Assembly: GCA_004011035.1 (NCBI GenBank)
Contig: CP025734.1
Coordinates: forward strand, 1,944,001 to 2,008,000
From: Bdellovibrio sp. qaytius
GTDB taxonomy: Bacteria; Bdellovibrionota; Bdellovibrionia; Bdellovibrionales; Bdellovibrionaceae
Length of the DNA: 64,000 nt
Direction: 5' to 3'
Shown here in pieces: positions 52,109 through 60,811 of the stretch (positions are counted from its first letter, which is position 1; each line of letters opens with the position of its first letter). The position numbers were made by a program, and so were the translations under genes. The notes under the pieces were generated by a model. The model made no database searches, was not told the origin of the DNA, and saw nothing but the letters and a program-made list of their open reading frames with translations.

Positions 52109-53056
52109 CTATTTTCCGCCACGACGAGGTGATCGACCCATTGGAGAAAAAGGACTTGAAGCTTTGGCCTCTTTAGATTTAATTTCTAGAACAACTGTTT
52201 GTTTTTCATCTACGCCTGATAAAACTTCAGACACTTTACCATCAGACACACCGAGCTTTAATTCGCGACTTACAGGTTCATTTTTTTCATCTTCAACCAA
52301 AATATTCGCACGGCCATTGTCATATTTAATAAATTCATTCGGAACTAATAAAATATCTTTTTTAGCATCCACAGTAAAAACAACATTCGCGGTCATTCCA
52401 CTGCGCATGAAGTCTGGCGTATTATTTGGTAGCACGGTAATAACGTATGTCGTTACATTACTGACTGTTTTCGCCTCGTAGGCGATCTGTTCAACCCGCC
52501 CCTCAATCATTTGATCAGGATACGCATCTAGACGAATTTCAACAGTTTGTTTAAGTTTAATCTGCGCTAAGTCTGTTTCATCGACCTGAGCCTTTACCGT
52601 CAGTCGGTTTGACATCACCATAACAGCGTCTGATGTTGTAAAAGTTTGTCCCGCTTCAACGTTACGTAAAATAATTTGTCCATCAATGGGCGCCACAATC
52701 GGTGATGGTTTGTACAAAGCTTGCCAACGTTTAACTTCTTGCGGCCCCTGCGCGCGAGCCGCATCAATAAGCGCTGCCCGTTCAGTAGAACTAATCCAAG
52801 CTAAAATTTGTCCTTTTTTAACAGTTTTTCCGATATCAACTAAGATTTCTTCGATACGTCCTGCAATCGGAGGTTTAATTTCTAAACGATTCTGAGGTTG
52901 AACTGTGCCCGTAGAAAGAATTCGAACTTCAAGGTCTCCCTTAGTTAAAACATGTTTTTTATAATTTACTTTTGCACCTGAAAAACTCTTTGAAGCAAAA
53001 AAACCGGCGACGGCAACAACAATAACTGCAGCTAAGATGATGTATTTATTTTTCAT
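52109..53056 (-). CDS. MacA/HlyD-type periplasmic adaptor with very short hairpin
   Basis: 315 residues. One N-terminal membrane anchor (about 5-22), split lipoyl domain (about 60-90 and 118-150), beta-barrel domain and membrane-proximal domain. The helical insert between lipoyl halves is only about 27 residues (91-117), whereas MacA has a long coiled-coil hairpin that meets TolC. The docking mode must therefore differ. It overlaps the TolC-like gene by 4 bp and precedes the MacB-like gene. Confidence 0.88.
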   Translation of the reverse strand: MKNKYIILAAVIVVAVAGFFASKSFSGAKVNYKKHVLTKGDLEVRILSTGTVQPQNRLEIKPPIAGRIEEILVDIGKTVKKGQILAWISSTERAALIDAARAQGPQEVKRWQALYKPSPIVAPIDGQIILRNVEAGQTFTTSDAVMVMSNRLTVKAQVDETDLAQIKLKQTVEIRLDAYPDQMIEGRVEQIAYEAKTVSNVTTYVITVLPNNTPDFMRSGMTANVVFTVDAKKDILLVPNEFIKYDNGRANILVEDEKNEPVSRELKLGVSDGKVSEVLSGVDEKQTVVLEIKSKEAKASSPFSPMGRSPRRGGK

Positions 53057-54321
53057 TGAATAACTCCGATTCCTTGAATGAGTTCCCAGTTGGCTTCACT
53101 GATCACGCTGGCTCGTGCGCTGCTAAGACTTGCTTTTTGTCGACTAATCAAATCATTTTCAACAACATCCCAATCATCAAATGTCATCAGGCCATTATTG
53201 TATTTACTGCGAGCGATCTCAGCGCGAACTTCTGCTGCGCTTCGAAAAGTCATATCCACTTTAGCTTTCTCTGCGGTTTCAACATAATCAGAATAGGCGT
53301 CACGCAGTCGAACTTTCATTTGTAGAAGTAAACTTTCTCGAGTTTTACTAGCTGCGGCCCATTTTGCGGCGGCACTTTTGACAGAAGCGTAATCGCGACC
53401 TCCATCAAATAAAGGCAATGTAAAAGTTAAACCTAAACTCCAACGATCATTTTCTTCGGGAAAGAAAACGTTATCTGTTTTTCCGTAAGAGCCGGTAAAA
53501 TCTAAACTCGGGTAAAAATTAGCCTTCGCTGTATCACGAGCAAGATCAGCTGATTGTTCTTGAAGTTCTGCAAGTAAGTAATCAGGAGTAAGCGTTGCCA
53601 TATCAGCCACCTGAGACTCAGACAGTTTTACAGCATTTACCCGAGTCAAACTTGATTTAGCTTCAAGCAACTGCAATTCAGTATTAGCTGGTAAACCTAA
53701 AACACGGCTTAAGGTTTCACGGGCTGACGCTAAGGCATTCTCAGCCTGCAGGTTCTCATACTCCGCCTGTGCGGAGTAGGCTTTTGACAACAACACTGAT
53801 CCTTTATTTTCACGTCCGCTATTAAAGCGAAGCTGAACATTCTGCAAATCACTTTGACGACGTTTAAGAATGTCTTGGGTTAATAAAATAAAAGATTGCC
53901 CGTACAACAGACTCTCATACGCTTGTTTTAAATCAGCGCTTAATTTCGCCTTAGCGATTTTCAAATTCATCTGTGCGATCTTCAAACTGACATTGCTCTG
54001 TTTGGTTTTATAAAAATCAGCAAATCCTGCAAAAATATTTTGTGAAAATCCTAGCGTTGCCGAATATGAATTCGTGACAGACTTATTTAGACTGGTTTGA
54101 TTTCCGGTTGCCGTCGCAAAAACATGAGGAAGAAATCCGCTTCGCGCCACTGTCGTGTTTTCATCAGCGGACGTAACATTATCCTGAGCAATTTGTAATT
54201 CTAAATTATTTTGCTGCGCCAGCTGAATACAATCGGCCCAGCTTAATTTTTTAATTAATTTATTTTCAGACTGAGCCTGTGCCTGTAATGACAAAAGCAA
54301 TACAACAAAAAATGATCTCAT
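53053..54321 (-). CDS. TolC-family outer-membrane efflux protein
   Basis: 422 residues with signal peptide (FFVVLLLSLQAQAQ). Two repeated helical-hairpin halves are visible (first near LSWADCIQLAQQNNLELQIA, second near LTPDYLLAELQEQSADLARD), with strand segments SATLGFSQNIFAG and WSLGLTFTLPLFDGG that form the outer-membrane barrel. It supplies the exit duct for the MacA/MacB pair downstream. The ATG at 54321 has AAGGA 8 nt upstream; the in-frame start at 54357 is less likely. Confidence 0.9.
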   Translation of the reverse strand: MRSFFVVLLLSLQAQAQSENKLIKKLSWADCIQLAQQNNLELQIAQDNVTSADENTTVARSGFLPHVFATATGNQTSLNKSVTNSYSATLGFSQNIFAGFADFYKTKQSNVSLKIAQMNLKIAKAKLSADLKQAYESLLYGQSFILLTQDILKRRQSDLQNVQLRFNSGRENKGSVLLSKAYSAQAEYENLQAENALASARETLSRVLGLPANTELQLLEAKSSLTRVNAVKLSESQVADMATLTPDYLLAELQEQSADLARDTAKANFYPSLDFTGSYGKTDNVFFPEENDRWSLGLTFTLPLFDGGRDYASVKSAAAKWAAASKTRESLLLQMKVRLRDAYSDYVETAEKAKVDMTFRSAAEVRAEIARSKYNNGLMTFDDWDVVENDLISRQKASLSSARASVISEANWELIQGIGVIQ

Positions 54322-54426
54322 AAAGACGATCCTTACTTTGTATAAATATCTCCTCAAGTTCTGGTTTAGACAAGTGATTAAATACCGCGATCACGACATG
54401 AAGCGTTTAACCGCGTCGGAGACACT

Positions 54427-55233
54427 CTAGCGATTTAGAGCAAAAAAATCAGCACATAAAATGTATGCTGTTTCTTCAGGTGACTTGGTCGCAACAGAAG
54501 TCACTTCGGCAATCGCTCCAGCTAAGATTTCTTTTATCTTAAATACATCTCGTTCGCTCAAACTCAAAGCTCCTGAGTAGTGCATATCAGTACGTGGGTT
54601 TTCTCTAATTTTTTCTATGGATTTCAAACGCCAATTTAAATGATGATTCACAATCAACGGCGATTGCGGTGGCAAATGAACGTGTCGTGTGCCAGGCCCC
54701 AACTGATTATTTTTTTCTTGAAGCACACCAAGAGATAATAAAAAATCGACTGCACGTGAAATTTCATGCTCGGGTTTTCCAAGAGCCTCAGCAATTTTTT
54801 GGATACTCGAATAGGCTGGTATCGAAGAAAGCACATGTATAGCTGCAAATATGTACGAAGAATAAAATCTTTCCTGATCCTGTTCTGAAATGGTTTTGTC
54901 TTTAGCTACGCGATGAGATATTTCAAGACGTTTCTTTCGAGCTTCGTGTATCTGCTTTTGGATTCTTTGCGAAAGCAAAACTGAACCTGCTCGCGCCTTT
55001 AGGACTAATAAAATAAAGTAGAAAGATTCATCTTCATTGTGACCAAAAAACTTATTGAACTTTTCTGCTTGTTCAAGTGATAGCTCGCAACTCCCGTTTA
55101 AAATTTGCGGAAGAAGTGAAGTATGAACTCCAACTGATGACGCAGCTTTTGTTTTAGAGCCCGATTTGGCCGCTTTGAAATAGGCTTGTAGATACTCTCG
55201 GTAGTCAGTAGTTGAGTACAATGATTCTGACAT
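54427..55233 (-). CDS. TIGR02147-family transcriptional regulator-like protein
   Basis: 268 residues. It begins YSTTDYREYLQAYFKAAKSG, and residues 28-75 resemble an HTH (TKAASSVGVHTSLLPQILNG). A second winged-helix-like part (IQKIAEALGKPEHEISRAVDFLLSLGVLQ) and a C-terminal domain match the TIGR02147/DUF4423 family common in Bdellovibrionota and Fibrobacteres. It lies 105 bp upstream of the export operon on the same strand, so it is a candidate regulator of it. Confidence 0.82.
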   Translation of the reverse strand: MSESLYSTTDYREYLQAYFKAAKSGSKTKAASSVGVHTSLLPQILNGSCELSLEQAEKFNKFFGHNEDESFYFILLVLKARAGSVLLSQRIQKQIHEARKKRLEISHRVAKDKTISEQDQERFYSSYIFAAIHVLSSIPAYSSIQKIAEALGKPEHEISRAVDFLLSLGVLQEKNNQLGPGTRHVHLPPQSPLIVNHHLNWRLKSIEKIRENPRTDMHYSGALSLSERDVFKIKEILAGAIAEVTSVATKSPEETAYILCADFFALNR

Positions 55234-55348
55234 TAGGGCCTCCGGCTGGACTTTAGTATTTTATAAAGTTTTTATTTAAAATCTTATAAAATTAATCTTT
55301 TGTTTTCAACAAACAAAGTCGATTCTGGTACAAAGAAAGGGAGGGGTT

Positions 55349-56389
55349 ATGAAAGCATTAGCATTTACCGTTACATTTATTTTTATATTAGGTTGTAAGG
55401 CTGGCTCATCGCCAAGCGAAAACAAAAGAGAAGGATTTTCGCAAGCATCTGATGGAGTCGTCAACGGTGGCGGAGGCAAAGGCATTCGCTGCGGAAACAA
55501 GGTAAGAACTTTAGATTTATATGAAGGCGAGCTTAAAGGCTATCCAACACCGGTGACTTCAGGAGACTTTGAAACAGATTTTAAAAACAATTTGCAAAAA
55601 GTTTCACGTCAAGTATCTGCTCCAAATGTAAATCCAGACGATCCCGCTTATCAAGAAAATGATTTAGCGGTAGCACATAAAATGTTAAGCGAAGTTATAG
55701 ATATTCCTAATGGCCAAAGATTAGATTTTACCGCAGATGCCACACTGCCTGCATTGCCCGCAGGATGTAGCTTTGTTCAAATTGCTGTGAATGTTGTAAG
55801 TGAACAAATCGACGCTGCTCCGTTCAAAATATATCGCGATAAAGAGTTATGGAATATGATGTCTCCTGTAGACCAAGTTGCACTATCAATGCATGAATAT
55901 ATTTATGCGACTGTAAGAGTGATGGATGCCGAACCAAGCTCTGATGATACACGTGCCTTGATTGCCAGAATGTTTTCAGACTTAGAAACGTATGAATTGT
56001 ATTCTCCTATTAGAGGCAAAAGTTCGATTGCAGAATGTATCTTTATTGATTTTGATCAAACATCTGGAAATTATGCGTACTCACAATTTTATGCAGCCCA
56101 AGAGACTATTAATGGGATTACTGGCTTAGGTATCTATTTTGCGGCTATCAACAAAAAACTTTTTTCTAGTCGAACAAAAGCATTTATACCAGGCTTAAGA
56201 ATTGAGGCTCTCATTAACAAGAGCGGCGTCAATGCCCAATTTGTAGCGAAGAATTTTTTGATTAACAAAGATTGGCAAGTGGATCTAAAATCTAATAGTC
56301 AGAATGAATCTTTACTGATGAAAACCTCTGAGACAAATCAAAACGAACCAAGTAAGTATGTCGAAGGGTCTTGTAATTATCTTGAATAA
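55349..56389 (+). CDS. Lipoprotein of unknown function
   Basis: 346 residues: lipobox ILGC, a Ser/Glu-rich linker, then a domain of about 300 residues. It contains NGGGGKGIRCG, VALSMHEYIYATVRVMD and a final CNYL. Two or three cysteines could pair. The LSMHEYIY helix recalls HExxH-type metal sites but the second His is missing. GGGAGGGG upstream of ATG is a very strong ribosome site. Function unknown. Confidence 0.68.
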   Translation: MKALAFTVTFIFILGCKAGSSPSENKREGFSQASDGVVNGGGGKGIRCGNKVRTLDLYEGELKGYPTPVTSGDFETDFKNNLQKVSRQVSAPNVNPDDPAYQENDLAVAHKMLSEVIDIPNGQRLDFTADATLPALPAGCSFVQIAVNVVSEQIDAAPFKIYRDKELWNMMSPVDQVALSMHEYIYATVRVMDAEPSSDDTRALIARMFSDLETYELYSPIRGKSSIAECIFIDFDQTSGNYAYSQFYAAQETINGITGLGIYFAAINKKLFSSRTKAFIPGLRIEALINKSGVNAQFVAKNFLINKDWQVDLKSNSQNESLLMKTSETNQNEPSKYVEGSCNYLE

Positions 56390-56479
56390 TTTATTCGAGT
56401 AGAAAGCGATGCGCACCTGATTTCAGCCAATATGCGCTGAGACTTTTTCACCCGTCCAAGGCTTTCCAAGACAATTAAG

Positions 56480-56508
56480 TTGACACGTGTTTTTTTGATT
56501 TCTATAAA
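56480..56508 (+). promoter_or_regulatory. Near-consensus promoter predicting a leaderless mRNA
   Basis: Perfect TTGACA, 17 bp spacer, TATAAA, then exactly 6 nt to the ATG at 56515. Transcription would begin on the A of the start codon. This is the clearest example of the leaderless arrangement in the window. Confidence 0.75.
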
Positions 56509-56514
56509 TTTGGC

Positions 56515-57024
56515 ATGAATAAATATATAGTTTCAATTTTGATTATGTTGATCGGCAGTTGGGCCTTTGCTACAGGGGAATGCTCACTCGAAGGCGCTGG
56601 CGAATTTAACCTATCTTGCGAAAATAAAGACGCTGATTTGAAGCTCAGCATATATGGAGAAGATGCCGCAGACATCGATCAAATTTTTTTAAATTACAAA
56701 ACATACAGTTATAAGTTTGAAAGAGGTCCTCAACTACCCGAAGGAAATCGAACATCATTTGAGAGAGTGGACGAAGGGGTACTTGCTATTCAATTTTATA
56801 CGGATGATGTTTATTTTAATGTCATGGGCATTCCCCGTACTTTTAAAATAAAGACAGCAATGTCGCCTGTAGTTCCAAATGCTTTGAATATCTCGGGCAC
56901 CTTTACGGCAACAGCTCAGGGCCAAATGAACGCCAACAATCCAAATAACGAAGATGCTGCTATCGACACGACGATGACTTGCAGCTTCTCTCTATTGCAG
57001 TGTCCAAGGAAAAAACTGAAGTAA
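56515..57024 (+). CDS. Secreted protein of unknown function
   Basis: 169 residues: signal peptide (VSILIMLIGSWAFATG), then a beta-rich domain with two N-terminal cysteines (GECSLEG, LSCENKD) and two near the C-terminus (MTCSFSLLQCPRK), probably two disulfides. The promoter just upstream is near consensus and leaderless, unlike most secreted-protein genes here. A terminator repeat and tRNA-like remnant follow. No family recognised. Confidence 0.68.
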   Translation: MNKYIVSILIMLIGSWAFATGECSLEGAGEFNLSCENKDADLKLSIYGEDAADIDQIFLNYKTYSYKFERGPQLPEGNRTSFERVDEGVLAIQFYTDDVYFNVMGIPRTFKIKTAMSPVVPNALNISGTFTATAQGQMNANNPNNEDAAIDTTMTCSFSLLQCPRKKLK

Positions 57025-57057
57025 GAGATTACAACACTTGGTCTAATAAAAATCTTT

Positions 57058-57101
57058 ATCAAAACGCACTGACGTAAAAACCAGTGCGTTTTTTATTTTA
57101 C
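57058..57101 (+). repeat. Dispersed terminator repeat, copy T3
   Basis: AAACGCACTG / CAGTGCGTTT hairpin with T-run (TTTTTTATTTTAC), 34 bp after a stop codon. Confidence 0.85.
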
Positions 57102-57117
57102 ACATTTCTAATTTCAA

Positions 57118-57240
57118 ACAAAAAAATCCCAAGCTTTTAGACTTGGGATTTAAGATTCAATTTAAAGGTGCCCCTGCTAAATGATTATCGAACGGCAATT
57201 CTTGAGATCTGCGCGTAAAATTGAGCTGGGCACGTCAACA
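57118..57240 (+). repeat. Repeat copies H1 and L1
   Basis: H1 is the ATCCCAAGC / (A)CTTGGGAT hairpin seen after the tRNA-Leu gene. L1 begins AAAGGTGCCCC, like the reverse complement of a tRNA acceptor 3' end. It continues GATTATCGAACGGCAATTC and GCGCGTAAAATTGAGCTG, shared with copies at 60.86 and 61.68 kb. L1 is not a foldable tRNA. It fills the gap before the cytochrome gene. Confidence 0.75.
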
Positions 57241-57241
57241 C

Positions 57242-57640
57242 TCAATTTCTACTTTTTAAAATCAAACCACTCAGATATTTATTTAAATCGCGGAAATCTT
57301 TAATTGTCCAAGGATATGGCGATAGCTTTACACCATTTTCTCGCAAAGTTTTTGGAATCAAATCTTTATTTGGACGAAGTATGACTGATGATACAATAAC
57401 GCCAGGATAATCACTAAGTCGTTTCTTAAAAACAGATGTCGTAAGATCTGGCGTAGGAGGATTGCTTTTATTAGCCAATGACCCTGTTCCTTTGGCATCT
57501 GTTCCGTGGCACATGGCACATCTCTGTATAAAAATCTTTTTTCCATTACCGCTATCATCAAGGGATGGTGGTAGGCCAGTTGCGTAGGACGTTAAAGCCC
57601 ATGACATCATACCTAAAAAAGCGATGACTATCTTTTTCAT
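57242..57640 (-). CDS. Small secreted c-type cytochrome
   Basis: 132 residues: signal peptide (FLGMMSWALTSYATG), then a class I cytochrome c with haem site CAMCH and a C-terminal LNKYLSGL helix. The axial Met is probably in the middle region but is not obvious. It would carry electrons in the periplasm. GGAG upstream of ATG. It is the only minus-strand gene between 55.3 and 62.8 kb, in a run of + strand genes. Confidence 0.85.
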   Translation of the reverse strand: MKKIVIAFLGMMSWALTSYATGLPPSLDDSGNGKKIFIQRCAMCHGTDAKGTGSLANKSNPPTPDLTTSVFKKRLSDYPGVIVSSVILRPNKDLIPKTLRENGVKLSPYPWTIKDFRDLNKYLSGLILKSRN

Positions 57641-57810
57641 TTTTTATCTCCAATAATCTATTATGCTAGATAATTGCATCATAATTTAACCTTTCAGTTA
57701 AGTAAAAAGGTCGACTTTTCCCGCAAGCTCTAGCCGGTGTTGGTTAAGTGTGTGTGTCATGGTCTTCTCTTTGCTCCTCTAAAATATGGTGTGCAGACGT
57801 GCTCTTGAGC

Positions 57811-57830
57811 GCAGGATAAAATCGTCCTGA
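57811..57830 (+). repeat. Leader hairpin shared with a second lipoprotein gene
   Basis: CAGGATAAAATCGTCCTG: a 5 bp stem (CAGGA/TCCTG) around an A/T loop, about 45 bp before the lipoprotein start. The same element (CAGGATAAAATAATTCCTG) lies at 61841-61859 before another lipoprotein gene. Confidence 0.5.
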
Positions 57831-57872
57831 AGGCTTAGGACTGTCGACGTTTTTTACACTGAGGAGCATTTT

Positions 57873-58646
57873 ATGAAATCAGCTTTTTTAACATCATCGG
57901 TTCTACTTGTGTCATTGGCGCTGTTATCAGCTTGTGGTGAACAGACTACTTTTGCTGCCGCTAAAGAAAAAGCTGCCAAAGAATTACTTGCAAAAGAAGT
58001 AGCTGTAAAATCTCTGTCTCAAGATTTGCGCAATGGTGGCACTCCGGGTGAGGTCTCTTTAAGTGGTGTACTTGTCAAAGCTGATGGAACATTAGATTCT
58101 CATATCACCCTTGATCAGCGTCAAGGAAGCTCAAAAGAAAATGCTCTATTACCTGCGCTTCAAAATTTAATAACTAAAGCAGATCTGAAACGTCCTAAAA
58201 ACTATCAGCCGTTAAAAGACAATACATACATCAATTTGGGTTGTGATTTAAAAAATGATTCGCGCATCGAGGGCTTGAAGCAGGTTGAATCCCCTCTTGC
58301 GGATGTAGTTAATAAAATTAAAGTTGCGACCTTAACTGCAGATAAAATTTTTATCTGTGGTGAGCAAATTATTTCTGAAGATTATGTGACTTTTAAAGCT
58401 AGCGAAATTTACTTACAAACAGCAAAAATCAGTAAAAAGGGCAATGTCGCCGAAGTCGAGTTTACGTCTGATATTTTTGCTGTTGAAGGTGAAAATGTGC
58501 TGTTAAGCCTTGGCGTAGATAGTGAGTTGCCAGGTATGTTATCAGCTCCACGATTGAAGTTTGAAATTTACGAAAAAATATCGGGCGCAGGAACTTTAGC
58601 GATTAAAGCGATCGGCTCAAGCTATAAAGCTCAAACCGTAAATTAA
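57873..58646 (+). CDS. Lipoprotein of unknown function
   Basis: 257 residues: lipobox LSAC, an Ala/Lys-rich helix (about 25-50), then a mixed domain with cysteines in LGCDLKND and IFICGEQ. GAGGAG before ATG is strong. The last codons and the stop lie inside the start of a dispersed G repeat, so the C-terminus may have been set by insertion of that repeat. The 232 bp upstream holds the shared leader hairpin and nothing else recognised. No family assigned. Confidence 0.66.
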   Translation: MKSAFLTSSVLLVSLALLSACGEQTTFAAAKEKAAKELLAKEVAVKSLSQDLRNGGTPGEVSLSGVLVKADGTLDSHITLDQRQGSSKENALLPALQNLITKADLKRPKNYQPLKDNTYINLGCDLKNDSRIEGLKQVESPLADVVNKIKVATLTADKIFICGEQIISEDYVTFKASEIYLQTAKISKKGNVAEVEFTSDIFAVEGENVLLSLGVDSELPGMLSAPRLKFEIYEKISGAGTLAIKAIGSSYKAQTVN

Positions 58647-58750
58647 ACTGAGGAATTAGTCTTGGTTTTTCAGGTGCACGAGCTAGGCACACTCGAACTA
58701 TTCACAACGTTATCCATGGTTAACAAATCACTGCAAAACTATTCACTGAA
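58640..58750 (+). repeat. Repeat copy G1 (about 106 bp, near-identical to 60.91 kb)
   Basis: Begins at AAATTAAACTGAGG and runs to AAACTATTCAC; it matches 60912-61018 with about eight differences. It includes the stop codon of the preceding lipoprotein gene and the core GAGCTAGGCACACTCGAAC. The rest of the 270 bp gap has a possible TTGACA box at 58847 but no convincing -10. Confidence 0.8.
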
Positions 58751-58916
58751 AAGTTAAAAAACATTTGGTTTTTTTTCGAAGTTCAACAGGTAGTATTTCT
58801 CGGTTAAAAAAAACTGACGAGAATTTCAATATCAGATTAGATTGTGTTGACATTAAAGGGCGTTCAGTTTGAATAAAGGCACTTTAACCAACACAAACTT
58901 GCGTAAGGAAATCCCT

Positions 58917-59543
58917 ATGTTGAATCGTTTATTACCCATTTTGATTGTCAATCTTATCGTTATAAGTGGCTATGCCAACAATGAGTGTAATACATTGCCG
59001 GAGTGTCAGCAGCTAAGAACACAGCTCGTAAATTCTTTGGCAGCCGTTGATGCAAGAATCCAGGTGCTTCAACCGAGCCCACAGTTTGGTAACATTGTTA
59101 CCACTGGAGATTTGAACAACAAATACTACATAATGACCCAAGCTGAAGCCATTCGCTACTGTAAAGACTCGAAAAAAGTGCAGCAGCCAGCACATCTACC
59201 CAGCGCAAGAGAACTAGCTCAGTTCGCTTCGCGACAATGTACATTTGATATCTTAGGTAAAGAACCTTGCGGAGCTGCTGGAATTTCAGAAACAATGAAA
59301 GAAGGGTATTCTTTAGTACATGCTAAAAACGCGGATGGTAAAGTTGATAGTTTTTATTTCAGTTATGCGGGCTACAATCGTCCATTTGGTATATTCAATT
59401 ACCCTGCGATTTGGTCGTCGTCGGGCTACGTATTTAATCCCGAATTCCAACCGTTCAGGTTCAATGGCAAACTCGGTGAGATCGAATACATTGACGATTT
59501 CAAAAGTATCTACGGTATAGTTCTGTGTGTGCTGGGCCAGTAG
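58917..59543 (+). CDS. Secreted DUF1566-like protein
   Basis: 208 residues: signal peptide (LLPILIVNLIVISGYANN), a short cysteine-containing helical stretch (CNTLPECQQLRTQLVNSL), then a domain with YYIMTQAEAIRYCKD, LPSARELAQFASRQC, AIWSSSGYVF and a final IVLCVLGQ. The pattern resembles DUF1566/Lcl C-terminal domains found in secreted and surface proteins. AAGGAA before the ATG at 58917 fixes the start over an in-frame TTG at 58869. Confidence 0.65.
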   Translation: MLNRLLPILIVNLIVISGYANNECNTLPECQQLRTQLVNSLAAVDARIQVLQPSPQFGNIVTTGDLNNKYYIMTQAEAIRYCKDSKKVQQPAHLPSARELAQFASRQCTFDILGKEPCGAAGISETMKEGYSLVHAKNADGKVDSFYFSYAGYNRPFGIFNYPAIWSSSGYVFNPEFQPFRFNGKLGEIEYIDDFKSIYGIVLCVLGQ

Positions 59544-59611
59544 TTCAGCGCTGTGCCACGGATGACTAAATTAGCGTCGAACAAATAACCTTAGTTTAAA
59601 TTCGATTTTTT

Positions 59612-59695
59612 ATCAAAACGCACTGACTTAAAAACCAGTGCGTTTTTTATTTTACGCTCACCTGATTTCACCCCTAGCCGGACAAACTCGAATCA
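59612..59695 (+). repeat. Repeat copies T4 and G4
   Basis: T4 hairpin with T-run (to about 59655), then CACCCCTAGCCGGACAAACT followed by CGAATC, a degenerate G segment resembling a tRNA T-arm on the minus strand. A CACCTGATTTCA stretch is also found at 56.4 kb. Confidence 0.75.
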
Positions 59696-59710
59696 TAACA
59701 ATAAAATAAC

Positions 59711-59739
59711 TTTTCATTGGTCTCAAGTGCTAATAAAAT
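59711..59739 (+). promoter_or_regulatory. Promoter of the aquaporin-arsC operon, leaderless
   Basis: TTTTCA, 17 bp, TAAAAT (5 of 6), 6 nt, ATG at 59746. No ArsR-type gene or obvious operator is nearby. Confidence 0.55.
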
Positions 59740-59745
59740 TAGAGC

Positions 59746-60405
59746 ATGACTAAAAAACTTGTTTCAGAATTTCTTGGCACTACTTTTCTATTAGCTCTAG
59801 TTGTGGGCTCTGGAATCATGGGAGACCGACTTGCCTCTGGTAACGTCGCGATTGCCCTATTAGCTAATTCTATCGCTACAGGGCTTGGGCTTATTGTTTT
59901 AATCTCAGTGTTTGGACCAATAAGTGGCGCACATTTTAACCCCATTGTAACAATCATTAGCTACTTTCAAGGCCATCACTCTAAAAAAGAAGTTAGTCTT
60001 TATTTTGCGCTTCAACTTTTGGGCGCATTTGTCGGCGTCTTTTCCGCACATCTCATGTTTGGCGAACCTGTATTTCAAATTTCACCAAAGGATCGCGGTG
60101 GCATTAATCTCATGTTCAGTGAGTTCATAGCTACCTTTGGCTTAATTATGACAATCAGAGGTATTGCTCACCACCACAAAGACAAAATAGCTGTTGCTGT
60201 TGGTTCATATATCGCTGCAGCTTATTGGTTTACCTCATCGACTTCATTTGCAAATCCTGTTGTCACTATAGCCAGAGCATTCACGGCAACTTTTGCAGGA
60301 ATAAATCCAAGTAATGTTTTAGGATTTATTTTAGCGCAAATACTGGGAGCATTAGCCGCTGAAGTTATTTTTCGTTGGCTTTTATCTGATAAGGAAATCG
60401 CTTAA
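59746..60405 (+). CDS. aqpS: Aquaporin-like channel (AqpS type, arsenic-associated)
   Basis: 219 residues with six hydrophobic helices and two half-helix loops: Asn65-Pro66-Ile67 (SGAHFNPIVT) and Asn170-Pro171-Val172 (FANPVVTIARAFT, Arg177 of the selectivity filter). NPI and NPV replace the usual NPA, as in some arsenite-conducting aquaglyceroporins. The stop overlaps the ArsC start by 1 bp (TAATG). In Sinorhizobium, AqpS plus ArsC gives arsenate resistance by channel efflux of arsenite; the same role is inferred here. Confidence 0.85.
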   Translation: MTKKLVSEFLGTTFLLALVVGSGIMGDRLASGNVAIALLANSIATGLGLIVLISVFGPISGAHFNPIVTIISYFQGHHSKKEVSLYFALQLLGAFVGVFSAHLMFGEPVFQISPKDRGGINLMFSEFIATFGLIMTIRGIAHHHKDKIAVAVGSYIAAAYWFTSSTSFANPVVTIARAFTATFAGINPSNVLGFILAQILGALAAEVIFRWLLSDKEIA

Positions 60406-60800
60406 TGGACAAAGTTATATTTGCTTGCGTTCACAATGCCGGAAGATCACAAATGGCCGCTGCATTTTTTAATAAGTTTGCAGACCCATCCAAGGCGACC
60501 GCAATCTCGGCAGGTACTGAGCCTGCTAGTAAAGTGCATCCTGAAGTTTTAGAAGTTATGAAAGAAGTTGGTATTGATCTCTCAAACGCTTACCCGACTC
60601 TTTTAACTCAGGAGCTAGCTAGCAACGTGCAACTATTAGTAACTATGGGTTGCGGCGAAAAATGCCCTTATGTTCCTGGGCTTCAAATAAAAGATTGGTT
60701 GCTTGAAGATCCTAAAGGTAAGTCTATAGAGCAAGTTAGATCGACGAGAGATAAAATTAAATTATTAATTCAAGATTTAATCAAAGATCGTAAGTGGTAA
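60405..60800 (+). CDS. arsC: Arsenate reductase (low-molecular-weight phosphatase family)
   Basis: 131 residues. Phosphatase loop CVHNAGRSQMA holds the catalytic Cys8 and Arg14. Two further cysteines in MGCGEKCPYVPG (Cys83, Cys87) probably relay the disulfide, and EDPKGK is the general-acid Asp region. It reduces arsenate to arsenite, which the coupled aquaporin can release. No ArsB, Acr3 or ArsR gene is in the window. Confidence 0.92.
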   Translation: MDKVIFACVHNAGRSQMAAAFFNKFADPSKATAISAGTEPASKVHPEVLEVMKEVGIDLSNAYPTLLTQELASNVQLLVTMGCGEKCPYVPGLQIKDWLLEDPKGKSIEQVRSTRDKIKLLIQDLIKDRKW

Positions 60801-60811
60801 TGGGCACAACC

